This document shows, one piece after another, positions 1 through 8,229 of a stretch of 30,403 nt of DNA (within the stretch, counting starts at the first letter, position 1; the number at the start of each line of letters is the position of its first letter). The translations under genes and the position numbers were made by a program. The DNA lies in the NCBI GenBank assembly GCA_002245135.1, contig NGBS01000387.1:1-30403 (forward strand). The letters run 5' to 3'. This stretch comes from Proteromonas lacertae (taxonomy: Eukaryota > Sar > Bigyra > Opalinata > Proteromonadidae). Below the pieces are notes generated by a model, which saw only the letters and a list, made by a program, of their open reading frames with translations, made no database searches and was not told the DNA's origin.

Positions 1-420
1 GAATGTTATAATATTATTCCAACCAAATTAAAATATCAGTCAGATTTATTAAAGAATCTAATGCCTTTATATAGATACAAAAATGCAGATGAAATCAAAC
101 AATTAGTTAGAGAGTTTGAAAGATACAGAATTGAAAGTATTTTTAAACAATTTGCCATTATTTTCTAAAGACAAAGGTAATAGAATTGGCTAGAATAGAT
201 AAAACAGTGATATTAGAAACAATAAATGGAATAGAAAGAAATCTTATAGACATTTTAAATGAAGATCTTAGTTTAAGTAAAAATGGTATATAGAATTCAG
301 TTTGAATAAAAACTTTCCTGCCATCGACAGTTGTTTTATAGATAAAGTTCAATTTTTTGGTGTTCAGATAACAGTTTCATCAACACATAAAACCAAAAGT
401 AATGTGATAGTGTTTTTTTA
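1..420 (+). pseudogene. Fossil 3' end of a Crinkler/RHS-type (CR) effector gene with REase-like segment
   Basis: The left edge of the window is coding-like on the + strand. A stretch at about 300-410 reads NFPAIDSCF and then GVQITVSSTHK. This spacing of a D in FPxID, a Q-x-T-V-S and a following H is the pattern I know from the C-terminal restriction-endonuclease-fold domain of Crinkler/RHS (CR) proteins. The upstream part (1-165) is helical and charged, as in the linker before that domain. I treat it as a fossil: it is broken, with a couple of breaks, and its 5' part lies outside the window. It stands directly upstream of a second CR-type locus on the same strand. Family assignment rests on short motifs only; a generic PD-(D/E)XK protein is the main alternative. 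Confidence 0.5.
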
Positions 421-453
421 CTGTATATATATAATAATTAATATAATAATTAG

Positions 454-651
454 ATGTTATTTAATAAATATAAGGAAAAAATTATTGAAAAATTGATGGA
501 GAGTTATAATAAATATAAAACATCAGAAAATGAAAATGAGATAGATGATATTTCTACATCTCTATATAACTTTGGATATATTCCTGATAGTGAAAGAAAT
601 GAATTAGTAAAAGATAATGATGAAAAAACCAAATTAGAGTTTTATGTATAA
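454..651 (+). CDS. Small charged hypothetical protein (65 aa)
   Basis: A short open frame with an ATG start, rich in Lys, Glu and Asn. It runs from MLFNKYKEKIIEKL through a predicted amphipathic helix to an acidic tail. I do not recognise it. It lies between two CR-type effector loci on the same strand and may be part of the untranslated or intergenic debris there, or an upstream exon of the large gene. Codon bias toward A/T matches the surrounding DNA. It is too short and low in complexity to trust as a gene. Confidence 0.25.
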   Translation: MLFNKYKEKIIEKLMESYNKYKTSENENEIDDISTSLYNFGYIPDSERNELVKDNDEKTKLEFYV

Positions 652-1143
652 TATATATAATATAATATTTAAAAAATAGTATTTGGTTTAATGAGATCAA
701 GAAAAGAAAAAAATATACCAGAAGAAGTCAAGAACTTCATTAAAAATAATGAAGATTTAACGGAATGAATTTCTTGATGAAAAATTAATTAAAGAGGAAA
801 ATGATATATATAAGAGAAAAAAGAAAGTCAAAAGCTCAAAGAAGATAATGAAACAGAAAATATTAATAAACCTAAAAGGATAATAAGATTAAAAGATGTT
901 ATATTACAAAAAGAAATACAATTAGATTCAATTAAATCATTCAATAGTGATATTAAAAGTAAGTTGATAGAATTAGGAAAGATCAATGATAATTGTATGA
1001 AATTAATGAATGATTTAAATGATTATCTGTATGATTGTTCAATTAATTCAGAAGATTATGATTGTAAAATTATTGAAGTATATATATATATATATACTAT
1101 TATTTGATAGGCTATTAAGAGCGAGTTAAAAAAGAAAGAAAAA
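652..1143 (+). other. Gene-poor AT-rich stretch with coding-like, interrupted + strand text
   Basis: About 490 bases without a clean gene. On the + strand, pieces such as MRSRKEKNIPEEVKNFIKNN (from 691) and QLDSIKSFNSDIKSKLIELG (about 920-980) look like Lys/Asp-rich helical protein, but the frame is interrupted. They could be exons of the large gene downstream or remains of an older effector gene. An (AT)n run lies at about 1079-1098. Confidence 0.3.
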
Positions 1144-1728
1144 ATGGATATAGAATCGAAATTAAAATATACTAATCCAATATTCCCAATTTATTTTTGT
1201 GTATATAATCATAAAAAGATAACTACTGGAATTGATGCTAGCAGTCCAAATTTTGATGATTATGAACCATTTATATATGAAATGAATGAAACAATGAATG
1301 AAATATACGATTGGAAAAATATACCCTATGCTGAAAAAGATCAAATAATATATCGAAGATGTCTAAGATTGAAGTTTAATACTCATACTATTACAGATGA
1401 TTTTCTTGAAAAGTTTAAAGATGAAAAAATAGAAGATAAAATGTTTATATTTGAAAAAGAAGCTTTTTCAGAAAGTTCAATAAAAGAACATATGAAAGAA
1501 GAAGATAAAAGTAAAAAGGGTAATATTAATATACCAAATCAAATAAATAATTGTACCAATTCAAATAATAAAGCAGAAAAAACACTTGAAGTAATGTTAG
1601 AAGATTTACGTAAAAATCCTTTTCCACCTAGAAAAATCCATCTAAGCGATGAGAGTAATGAAAATGAAAACAAAGAGAAAAGTCGTTCAAGTATTTATTA
1701 TTATTATTATTATTTAATTAGAAGTTGA
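1144..1728 (+). CDS. Hypothetical protein, likely upstream part of the CR-type locus (194 aa)
   Basis: The frame starts at an ATG preceded by an A-rich AAGAAAGAAAAA stretch, a reasonable fungal context. The N-terminal half (YTNPIFPIYFCVYNHKK onward) looks folded, with aromatic residues and a WKNIPYAEKDQ segment. The C-terminal half is low complexity (NNKAEKTLEV, ENENKEKSRSS) and ends in a run of tyrosines from a (TAT)n microsatellite. It lies just upstream of the large NTPase-USP frame on the same strand, and the DNA between them also reads as protein. It may therefore be an upstream exon of that gene or a separate small gene. No domain was recognised. cDNA evidence would decide. Confidence 0.45.
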   Translation: MDIESKLKYTNPIFPIYFCVYNHKKITTGIDASSPNFDDYEPFIYEMNETMNEIYDWKNIPYAEKDQIIYRRCLRLKFNTHTITDDFLEKFKDEKIEDKMFIFEKEAFSESSIKEHMKEEDKSKKGNINIPNQINNCTNSNNKAEKTLEVMLEDLRKNPFPPRKIHLSDESNENENKEKSRSSIYYYYYYLIRS

Positions 1729-1822
1729 TTCATTATGTAAAATTTTTGGTAGAAGATTCCCTTTAATTAATGGAAATGAAATATATATAAATTGTAAAGT
1801 ATTTCAGTATCCTAAACAAGTA

Positions 1823-4800
1823 GTGTATGTTAGAGAGTCATACAAACAACTATGGAATTATTTCAGAATTACTATTAAATTGAATTATTTAATTAAACCA
1901 TTAAAAGATGATGATGATAATAATAATGAAAAAGAAGAAGAAAATGATGATGATGAGGAGGAAAAAGAAGAAGATAATACCAATTTTAATAATATAGATA
2001 TTATAAATAAAGATGCAAAAGAAAGAGAAGCAGATATTCAACAAAATGAACAAGAAATAGAAAAAGATAAAAACAAAACAACAGAACAGTTAATAGAAGA
2101 ATATAAGAACAAATTGAAAGAGTGTATATTAGAAATGAAAAAGAATAAAATAATAACTAATGAAGAAAGTAAAAATGGAGAAATTTTCCTGCTTAGAAGC
2201 AATCCTGGTCTAGGTAAATCATCCTTTATCATCTATTTTCTCTGTAAGTTATTTTATTTTAAAGATCAGCTTAAATATTTAGGTAAAAAGAAATCATTAA
2301 ATGTATTAGTGTATAAGAATAGTCATAATAATACATGTGTCATATATAAACTTTGCAATAATGGTAAGTTGAAGAGAACGGATAATGAAATAGCTGATAT
2401 TGTAATATCAGATTCATATAATTACATTAGAGCTGAAGATGAACATCTTCTTGAACTTTATATTAGTTCACCAGATATGAAAAGTTATGAAAATTTTTTT
2501 AATAATGATAGTAATAATAGTAAATGTTTATATTTAGATGTATTTTCTCCAGAAGAAACAACTGACTGGATTACAAAATGTTTACCTGAGAATTTTGGCC
2601 AATATATTAAAGATAATCATACATCAGAAAAATATGGATTTGTTCCACGCCATATTTACTTTGATGCTATTTATAAATTATACTATAACAGAAGTTATTG
2701 GAAAGAAATTTATAGTAAAGGTATAAATATTGTGATAGGCAATCTTGGGTTTGTAGACTTCATAAAAAAGTATATAATCCCATGTAAAGATCTTAATCAA
2801 AAATTATCTGAACTTCTAAAGTTTGATATTAATTTATGTCATTTTATAATAAAATATTCATATATTAACATTTTTAAAATAGCCGATTATGAAATGAACT
2901 TTATATCAAATGAAGTAATAAATTATATGTTCAATTCAATCAGACATACATCTAAAATAGATGAAATAAATATAATTAGATATATATTCTATAAATCACT
3001 TAGAACTGAATATGATAATCCAGCGTATAGATTATTGTTTCAAGAATTAGTATGGTGCAAATGTATGTATTATACAGATAGTTTAATATGTGCAGAAATT
3101 AACAAAAGAACAAGTAATAACACAAATGAAAAAGGGTTGAATATAATACCTATTACAAATGATAATTTGATAGAATTCAACGATATATTCAATTGTCCAA
3201 TTTATTCTACTAGTGTAAAAGGATACTATCTTCTTCTTTTAGAAACATTAGGAAATGGAGAGATGATTTATGTGATAAACAATTGCTTTATCCATGTCCA
3301 TAATAGCAGAAATAAATGTCATGATAAAAATGGTATAATTTTATATGATAAACAAATCAAGTGTAAAATTACAAAAAGAATCAAATCATTGATAAACAAA
3401 TTGGAATGGAAAACATTTGAATTTATATGTGTTGTACCAGAAAAAGCAGAAAAAAATGAAGAAAGAAATGATGAAAATGGAATTATATATTTACATCCGA
3501 ATAATTTTAAAGATATTGATATTATGATAAATTATCATAAAAGTACTTTACGATATGATAACTATTATCATTCATATGAATTAGTTGAGAATAAGCAATA
3601 TGTGAAAGATGAAACATTGGATTCTTTTTCCAAAGTAGATATTTTAGAGGAAATGAAAGATGAAAATGATGATGAAAATTATATTCTTAAGATTGAATAT
3701 GATGAGATTAGTAATGGTTTTGATAAATGTGATGAAGTTGAAGATTTAGGTAAGTATTATAATTCTTTATCAGTATTAGATACGGAAAATAAGAATGAAT
3801 ATAAATTTGAAGAAAATGTAAAAGATCAAGATTCGTGTGATGAATTTAATGAATTTTTAGAGAATATTAAAAAAGAGATTGAATATAGATTTGATGAAAA
3901 TGTAAATCAACAAGATTTGTATAATGATTTAAATGAATTTGCAGCGAAAATAAAAAAAGAGATTGAATATAGATTTGATGAAAATATTAATCAACAAGAT
4001 TTGTATAATGATTTAAATGAATTATTAATAAGTAAGAAAACAAAAAATGATGAAAGATACAATACATTAACTAATAAAGAAGATTTATATAATTATTTAT
4101 ATTTATTATTAATAGATAAAGAATTTGAAGACTTTTTTAAAGGTATATATCAATCAATAATTAATATGAAAAATGTGAATAATGAGATTTGTTGTAGTGA
4201 ATCTAAAAGAATTGGGTTTATCAATGAAGGTAATACATGTTATATAGCTTCAATACTATCAATATTTGCACATATTGATGTATTTAGAAATAAATTAAAC
4301 AGTATAGCTTCTGATTCACTAATTATAAAAAATTTAAAAGAAATCATTAAAGAATGTCATTATATATTTTATAATCAAACAGAAAATAAACAAGGTGTTA
4401 GTATACAATCTTTTATGAATGAATTGATTAAATATAAAGATGAATATTATAAGTTTGAAATAGGTGAACAAGAAGATGCATCATATTTTTATACATTTGT
4501 TTTACATCTTTTAGGAATAGAAAAGGATTATATGTATATAAATAATGGTACAAATGAAATATTATTAGATAAATATCCAGAGTTAATTGTAATTATGAAA
4601 AACATAGATAGTTATATGGAAGGAATGATATTAAAGAATATAGAAAGAGTAACAACAGATAAAGATGGAATAATTGATGCTATTGAGAATAGAATTGAAG
4701 AAATGAAAGCATCTACTGAAGAAAATATATCACTTAAGATTAAAGAATCTAGTAAGGAATATAGATTAAAAGGATTTATACTCTACAAAAGCGATATTAG

Positions 4801-4933
4801 ACATTATCTATCATATATCTTAATAAAAAACAATTGGTATGAATATAATGATATAAATGTAAGTATCTGTAAGAATATGCCTAAAGAAATGTATGGTAAA
4901 ATATACTTAATGTTTTATGAAAAAATTAAATAA
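1823..4933 (+). CDS. CR/RHS-type P-loop NTPase fused to a USP-like deubiquitinase domain
   Basis: One uninterrupted frame of about 1036 residues. The start is unresolved: the frame is open upstream to about 1718 and begins here at GTG, so an upstream exon is likely. VYVRESYKQLWNYF followed by a Walker A motif, NPGLGKSS (Lys132), matches the opening of the Crinkler/RHS NTPase domain. Further family-like text is LYISSPDMKSYENFF, then LYLDVFSPEE, then GFVPRHIYFD, in the order seen in RHS proteins (SSP..Y..F, W..EL, GGIPR). After acidic 28-residue repeats (about 658-736), residues 797-1030 resemble a ubiquitin-specific protease. The Cys box is GFINEGNTCYIASIL (Cys806), the His box is SDIRHYLSYI (His994), and Asp1010 lies in NNWYEYND. 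Canonical USPs have GHY; here it is RHY. The USP part is short for the family. The likely role is a secreted or intracellular effector, or an NTP-dependent deubiquitinase. The NTPase call is moderate and the USP call good. Confidence 0.75.
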   Translation: MYVRESYKQLWNYFRITIKLNYLIKPLKDDDDNNNEKEEENDDDEEEKEEDNTNFNNIDIINKDAKEREADIQQNEQEIEKDKNKTTEQLIEEYKNKLKECILEMKKNKIITNEESKNGEIFLLRSNPGLGKSSFIIYFLCKLFYFKDQLKYLGKKKSLNVLVYKNSHNNTCVIYKLCNNGKLKRTDNEIADIVISDSYNYIRAEDEHLLELYISSPDMKSYENFFNNDSNNSKCLYLDVFSPEETTDWITKCLPENFGQYIKDNHTSEKYGFVPRHIYFDAIYKLYYNRSYWKEIYSKGINIVIGNLGFVDFIKKYIIPCKDLNQKLSELLKFDINLCHFIIKYSYINIFKIADYEMNFISNEVINYMFNSIRHTSKIDEINIIRYIFYKSLRTEYDNPAYRLLFQELVWCKCMYYTDSLICAEINKRTSNNTNEKGLNIIPITNDNLIEFNDIFNCPIYSTSVKGYYLLLLETLGNGEMIYVINNCFIHVHNSRNKCHDKNGIILYDKQIKCKITKRIKSLINKLEWKTFEFICVVPEKAEKNEERNDENGIIYLHPNNFKDIDIMINYHKSTLRYDNYYHSYELVENKQYVKDETLDSFSKVDILEEMKDENDDENYILKIEYDEISNGFDKCDEVEDLGKYYNSLSVLDTENKNEYKFEENVKDQDSCDEFNEFLENIKKEIEYRFDENVNQQDLYNDLNEFAAKIKKEIEYRFDENINQQDLYNDLNELLISKKTKNDERYNTLTNKEDLYNYLYLLLIDKEFEDFFKGIYQSIINMKNVNNEICCSESKRIGFINEGNTCYIASILSIFAHIDVFRNKLNSIASDSLIIKNLKEIIKECHYIFYNQTENKQGVSIQSFMNELIKYKDEYYKFEIGEQEDASYFYTFVLHLLGIEKDYMYINNGTNEILLDKYPELIVIMKNIDSYMEGMILKNIERVTTDKDGIIDAIENRIEEMKASTEENISLKIKESSKEYRLKGFILYKSDIRHYLSYILIKNNWYEYNDINVSICKNMPKEMYGKIYLMFYEKIK
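3790..4032 (+). repeat. Tandem in-frame 84-bp (28-residue) repeats within the NTPase-USP gene
   Basis: Three consecutive copies encode a unit of the form Y(R/K)F(D/E)ENVxxQDLYNDLNEF..IKKEIE. The first copy is diverged (YKFEENVKDQDSCDEFNEFL) and the last two are almost identical at the DNA level, so the last duplication is recent. A weaker fourth echo (NKEDLYNYLYLLL) follows. They form an acidic linker between the NTPase and protease parts. Confidence 0.8.
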
Positions 4934-5119
4934 TTCTAAATTATCAATTAAAGGTTCTTTCTTTGTTATTCTAATATATAAGCACCTTTAAACATTAATT
5001 GATTGATTAAGTTGTATTTTTAATCTTCTATTGATGAGATATTATCAAAAACTATTGAAAAAACTACTAACCAAATCGTTTAACAACAACCAAATCGTAT
5101 TGAAATTATCTTATACTGC

Positions 5120-5186
5120 TATATAGTATATAAATGGGACTCTGGGACAATGTCCCAGGGTCCCATTTACGTAAGGTTCCTACGGG
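5120..5186 (+). repeat. Left terminal inverted repeat of the 7.35-kb element
   Basis: It pairs with 12402-12468 at 62 of 67 positions. It contains a 29-nt palindrome at 5136-5164, with arms GGGACTCTGGGACA and TGTCCCAGGGTCCC around a single base. It is followed by subterminal copies of the motif CTACGGGGTCTACTTCC (about 5203-5240). Confidence 0.85.
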
Positions 5187-5389
5187 ATTCCTCCCAACAG
5201 GGTCTACTTCTCAACGGGGTCTACTTCCCTACGGGAACTCCTGTAAGCTATTTCTATACCTATCTATGAGACGATCTCCTACGGGTACTCCTGGAAGCTA
5301 TCTAGAAGTGTTGGTTACCACGAGGTGATGATTCTAATCATGCTCTTGACTCTCCTTGCTACGCTGGTGACCTTGTAAGGGCTTTTAAT

Positions 5390-5935
5390 TGAACCGTGGA
5401 AACCAATCGTGGAACCGGGAGTTTACAATTGGTAACTACGGGAGGTTCTAGCTAGTTGTGGATTTCTCAAGGCCCTTGAAGATAATGATAAGCAATCTCG
5501 GAAGGCTTCTAAAGGGTAAGTTTATCATCCTTATAACTCTCCTAGGTAAGTTCATCCAAGACCTTCCCGAGAAGAACAGCCGCGTTGGCAAGGAAGGGAA
5601 TCTCCCATCATGAGAGATTCCCTGACGTAGTCATGCACGGCTGGACGTATCTGGGAAGGTCTTGATGGTTCTTCTATTAATCAGTCAATTTACAAGGCCA
5701 TTGAAAAGCTAGGGTAATCAACAGGGCAATCTTGGAACTCAATGGACAACTCAATGAAGAACTGGGACTTTACAATTGTTAACAAGTATACAATGATGAC
5801 TTCGGAAGGCTTCAATCAATTCTATAATTCTCAAGGACCTTGAAAAGAGATAGCAGCCATCTCAATAGTCTTCTGAAGGTAAGTCTCATCGTCCTTGTTA
5901 ATTGTCTAGGTAAACTAATTCAATTCTGAAGAGTA
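5390..5935. repeat. Two diverged direct repeat units in the left non-coding part of the element
   Basis: Two units of roughly 180-210 bp (about 5395-5575 and 5716-5932) share the ordered blocks TTTACAATTG, TCTCAAGGxCCTTGAA, GCxATCTC and GGTAAGTxTCATCxTCCTT, then CTAGGTAA. The order is the same in both, so this is an old duplication. No convincing gene lies in 5190-5930; the short frame over the TIR is a by-product of the repeats. Confidence 0.6.
5557..5664. other. Large nested hairpin (three concentric stems)
   Basis: Three inverted-repeat pairs lie inside one another. The outer is CAAGACCTTCCC (5557-5568) with GGGAAGGTCTTG (5653-5664). The middle is CAGCCG (5577-5582) with CGGCTG (5638-5643). 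The inner is GGGAATCTC (5596-5604) with GAGATTCCC (5614-5622), all perfect. This is far more symmetry than expected by chance in 108 nt. It could be a structured RNA, a replication or recombination site, or a recognition site for an element-encoded protein. Confidence 0.65.
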
Positions 5936-6194
5936 TGGAGGATAACATCCTTAAGGATCAGCAAGCAGTCAGTTCCAAACTACCCTACCACTCCATCACG
6001 ATCATGAATGGTACTTTACGAAAGAAGCCTTTAGCTCTTTACCAATCACTGGGTAATCTGTTACTGAACCTTCACATTGTTCAGAACCAGGCTAGGTGCT
6101 TATCCATTGTACCTATCCCCGATAAGATGATGTTTTTCGATCAGCCCAACAAAGCAAAGGTACCATCAACCACAACGATAAGCAGGAGATCTAG

Positions 6195-6533
6195 TTATCT
6201 TAAAGGCCAATGCATCCTCCATTGTAAGTAAGTTTCATCAGCTAGGAAGTCATAGTCTAGAACCTCATTCACGGGAACAACATTGTTACCTACAAGGAGC
6301 AGGAGATCAGCTGGGTAAAATCTTAAGAAACGATTGTTGAATCCATCAAGGTCAGCATGATGAAATAATCTTGCCTGGTGTTGTATTCTCTGAAGCTTCA
6401 TATCGATAAAGGTAAGGACCATTGATACTAACAATATGTAGAAGGATAGTAAGTAAATGTTCTTAATGCCGGACACATAATGATCTATAGAAGAAGGCAT
6501 CGGAAAAAGTTCAACTATCTCGGCAGTAAGCAA
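6195..6533 (-). CDS. Small protein with one hydrophobic segment (112 aa)
   Basis: A minus-strand frame in the GC-richer element, divergent from the gene at 6554. After about 20 residues it has SGIKNIYLLSFYILLVSMVL, a good single membrane-spanning or signal-anchor segment, followed by a basic stretch (MKLQRIQHQARLFHHADL). The DNA around SGIK (TGTCCGGCATTAAG) is identical to that at the start of the 432-residue gene at the other end of the element. This supports both being real and targeted alike. The true start may be nearer the SGIK motif. A weak plus-strand frame (5935-6231) overlaps its end and I cannot choose firmly between them. No family recognised. Confidence 0.4.
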   Translation of the reverse strand: MLTAEIVELFPMPSSIDHYVSGIKNIYLLSFYILLVSMVLTFIDMKLQRIQHQARLFHHADLDGFNNRFLRFYPADLLLLVGNNVVPVNEVLDYDFLADETYLQWRMHWPLR

Positions 6534-6553
6534 TTTCTGAACACCTCCCGTGA

Positions 6554-7300
6554 ATGCAATACTTCAAGAACACTACCGATAAGAGGTTGCTGCAAAGGAA
6601 CCAGAGGGTAAAGGATTATCTCAAGCACCAGGGTTGTGAGAGGAAGTACTCTCAGTTGATAAGAAGAGCTATAGCAATGATCCGATCATTGTTAGATAAG
6701 GGAGGTGTCCTCGGAGAGTTCAATAACTGTGATGGGATGTTCTCAACTGAGAAGACAAGGAGATCATTTGAAGTTCTAGGAAAGGTGAAGACTAACAAGA
6801 TTCAGCTAAGTCAATTGTACTATGTCCTAAGTGCCATCGCCGAGGAACTTGCTTATATCGATAAGTCCATGATGAGTCAATACCTAGAAGACTTCGACGA
6901 TGAGGAGGTAACTAGCAACTTACCGATCCTCGGTAAGGTTGATTTCAAGAAGATGGATCAGCAGCTTCATAAGGAGATCAATTACCTAGCAATCTTCTCG
7001 GTAAGGAGACGTGGTCGTGAGAAGGAATTGGAGGAACACGTAGGAAGGAGTAGACTATCTCAAGAGGAAGTAAGGAGATGTCAACAACCTTCAAGGCCTA
7101 GTAGTGAACAAGACAATGAAGTCACCACGGTAACCAGCACTAAGGTAGCTACAAGGTATATCTATATCGTTGACTACACCCAACAAAGACTAGATTCAAT
7201 AAGCAAGATCCTTAACGAGTTGTCGGAGTTGATAGATCAATGGAGTAGGATTATCACACACATGATCAATAGACGTCAAAAGCCAGACTTCTTCTTCTAA
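6554..7300 (+). CDS. Helical basic hypothetical protein (248 aa)
   Basis: A clean frame from ATG with the GC-richer codon use of the element. The N-terminal part is strongly helical and basic (RLLQRNQRVKDYLK, YSQLIRRAIAMIRSLLDKGG). The middle has a very basic, low-complexity stretch (SVRRRGREKELEEHVGRSRL). The C-terminus is again helical, ending LIDQWSRIITHMINRRQKPD. No catalytic motif was seen. It could be a nucleic-acid-binding or structural protein. The gene ends one base before the end of the opposing gene at 7302, so the two are tightly convergent, as in compact viral or plasmid-like genomes. Confidence 0.6.
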   Translation: MQYFKNTTDKRLLQRNQRVKDYLKHQGCERKYSQLIRRAIAMIRSLLDKGGVLGEFNNCDGMFSTEKTRRSFEVLGKVKTNKIQLSQLYYVLSAIAEELAYIDKSMMSQYLEDFDDEEVTSNLPILGKVDFKKMDQQLHKEINYLAIFSVRRRGREKELEEHVGRSRLSQEEVRRCQQPSRPSSEQDNEVTTVTSTKVATRYIYIVDYTQQRLDSISKILNELSELIDQWSRIITHMINRRQKPDFFF

Positions 7301-7301
7301 T

Positions 7302-8165
7302 TTACATGGTGATTCTATTACTTCTCTTGTCTTGGGCTGATAAGCTCATAGACGGATCAACGATGGTAACGTAATGGAAATGGATGATTGTAGAGCCTTT
7401 AAGAGATTCATCATTGGGAGTATCCTTACTAGGAGATGTTGAAGGCTTACAATTCTCTTCCAAGTAAAGCAAGCTCACCTGCTTATAGGAATCATTGAAA
7501 GGTGTCTTCGAAGTACGTAAAGGGACTAAGTGAATATCTGGCTTCTGAAGCATCTTGAATACGTTAATGGATAGATGATTGTCCTCCTCTATCTTGGTAA
7601 TCGACTTATCGCATAGTAAGGGATTGGAGATGCATTCACTTAGCCATAGGTAGTACGAGAACGCTTTGAACCATAGAAATCTTACAAGAGCGTTCTTGTG
7701 AATACCTTTGATCTCCTCGCGATGAAGTGAAGCTAATAAAGCAATGTAGAAGGAGCCGCCACAACAAACGAAACCCTTTACGTTCCCATCTATGCTTAGA
7801 TTGATGAAAGCCTTTGGTACTGCTGTAAAGGGAACTTCGAGGTAACATTCTTGATAAACGATGGAGTCCTTATCATCACTCGGTAAAGTCAGAGACGATG
7901 ATGTTCTTGAAGTAGTATCTGAACCAGTATCTGAACCATAACGAATTGATAATGGCGATGAAGACTCTTGAGATAACACTTCCTGGTGAACTAAAGTAAG
8001 TGATTGTCTAGGCTTAAGAATTCCAAGGGTTGCTATTACTTTCTGGGCTAGCTTATCGTGTTGATGGGACTTTGCATTTGCTCTAAGTTCATTCTTCGGA
8101 GGAATCCTTATCTTCATGGAGATGACCGGGAATTGCGTGATTACCAGGAGTGAGTAAAAAGTCAA
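7302..8165 (-). CDS. OTU-like cysteine-protease fold protein with Ser at the Cys position (tentative)
   Basis: A minus-strand frame of 287 residues. The N-terminal third is Ser/Thr-rich and probably disordered (SSPLSIRYGSDTGSDTTSRT). The middle contains GFVCCGGSFYIALLASL and then a helical segment (NALVRFLWFKAFSYYLWLSE). Near the C-terminus is GSTIIHFHYVTIVD. The order of a G-x-C-F-Y-x-A-L box, an Arg-containing helix and a late HY on a beta strand is that of OTU deubiquitinases. At the expected nucleophile position the codon is TCC (Ser), although two Cys lie just before it. If it is an OTU relative, it is either inactive or uses another residue. A different papain-like fold, or no relation, is possible. 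It may counter or read host ubiquitin. Confidence 0.5.
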   Translation of the reverse strand: MTFYSLLVITQFPVISMKIRIPPKNELRANAKSHQHDKLAQKVIATLGILKPRQSLTLVHQEVLSQESSSPLSIRYGSDTGSDTTSRTSSSLTLPSDDKDSIVYQECYLEVPFTAVPKAFINLSIDGNVKGFVCCGGSFYIALLASLHREEIKGIHKNALVRFLWFKAFSYYLWLSECISNPLLCDKSITKIEEDNHLSINVFKMLQKPDIHLVPLRTSKTPFNDSYKQVSLLYLEENCKPSTSPSKDTPNDESLKGSTIIHFHYVTIVDPSMSLSAQDKRSNRITM

Positions 8166-8229
8166 TTCTAGGAAACGTCAAGACTTAATTAACAAAGTGA
8201 GTTGAGGGCAGTCCGATAATTCTCATCCG

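Noticed and set aside
158-352. Minus-strand 64-residue frame
   Set aside because: Antisense to the REase-like segment, which matches a family motif on the + strand.
5134-5328. Short + strand frame at the left end of the GC-richer element
   Set aside because: It reads through the terminal palindrome and the subterminal CTACGGG repeats, so its length is a by-product of repeated sequence.
5935-6231. 98-residue + strand frame
   Set aside because: No protein-like pattern was found, and it overlaps the end of the minus-strand frame with a clear hydrophobic segment; kept only as an alternative.
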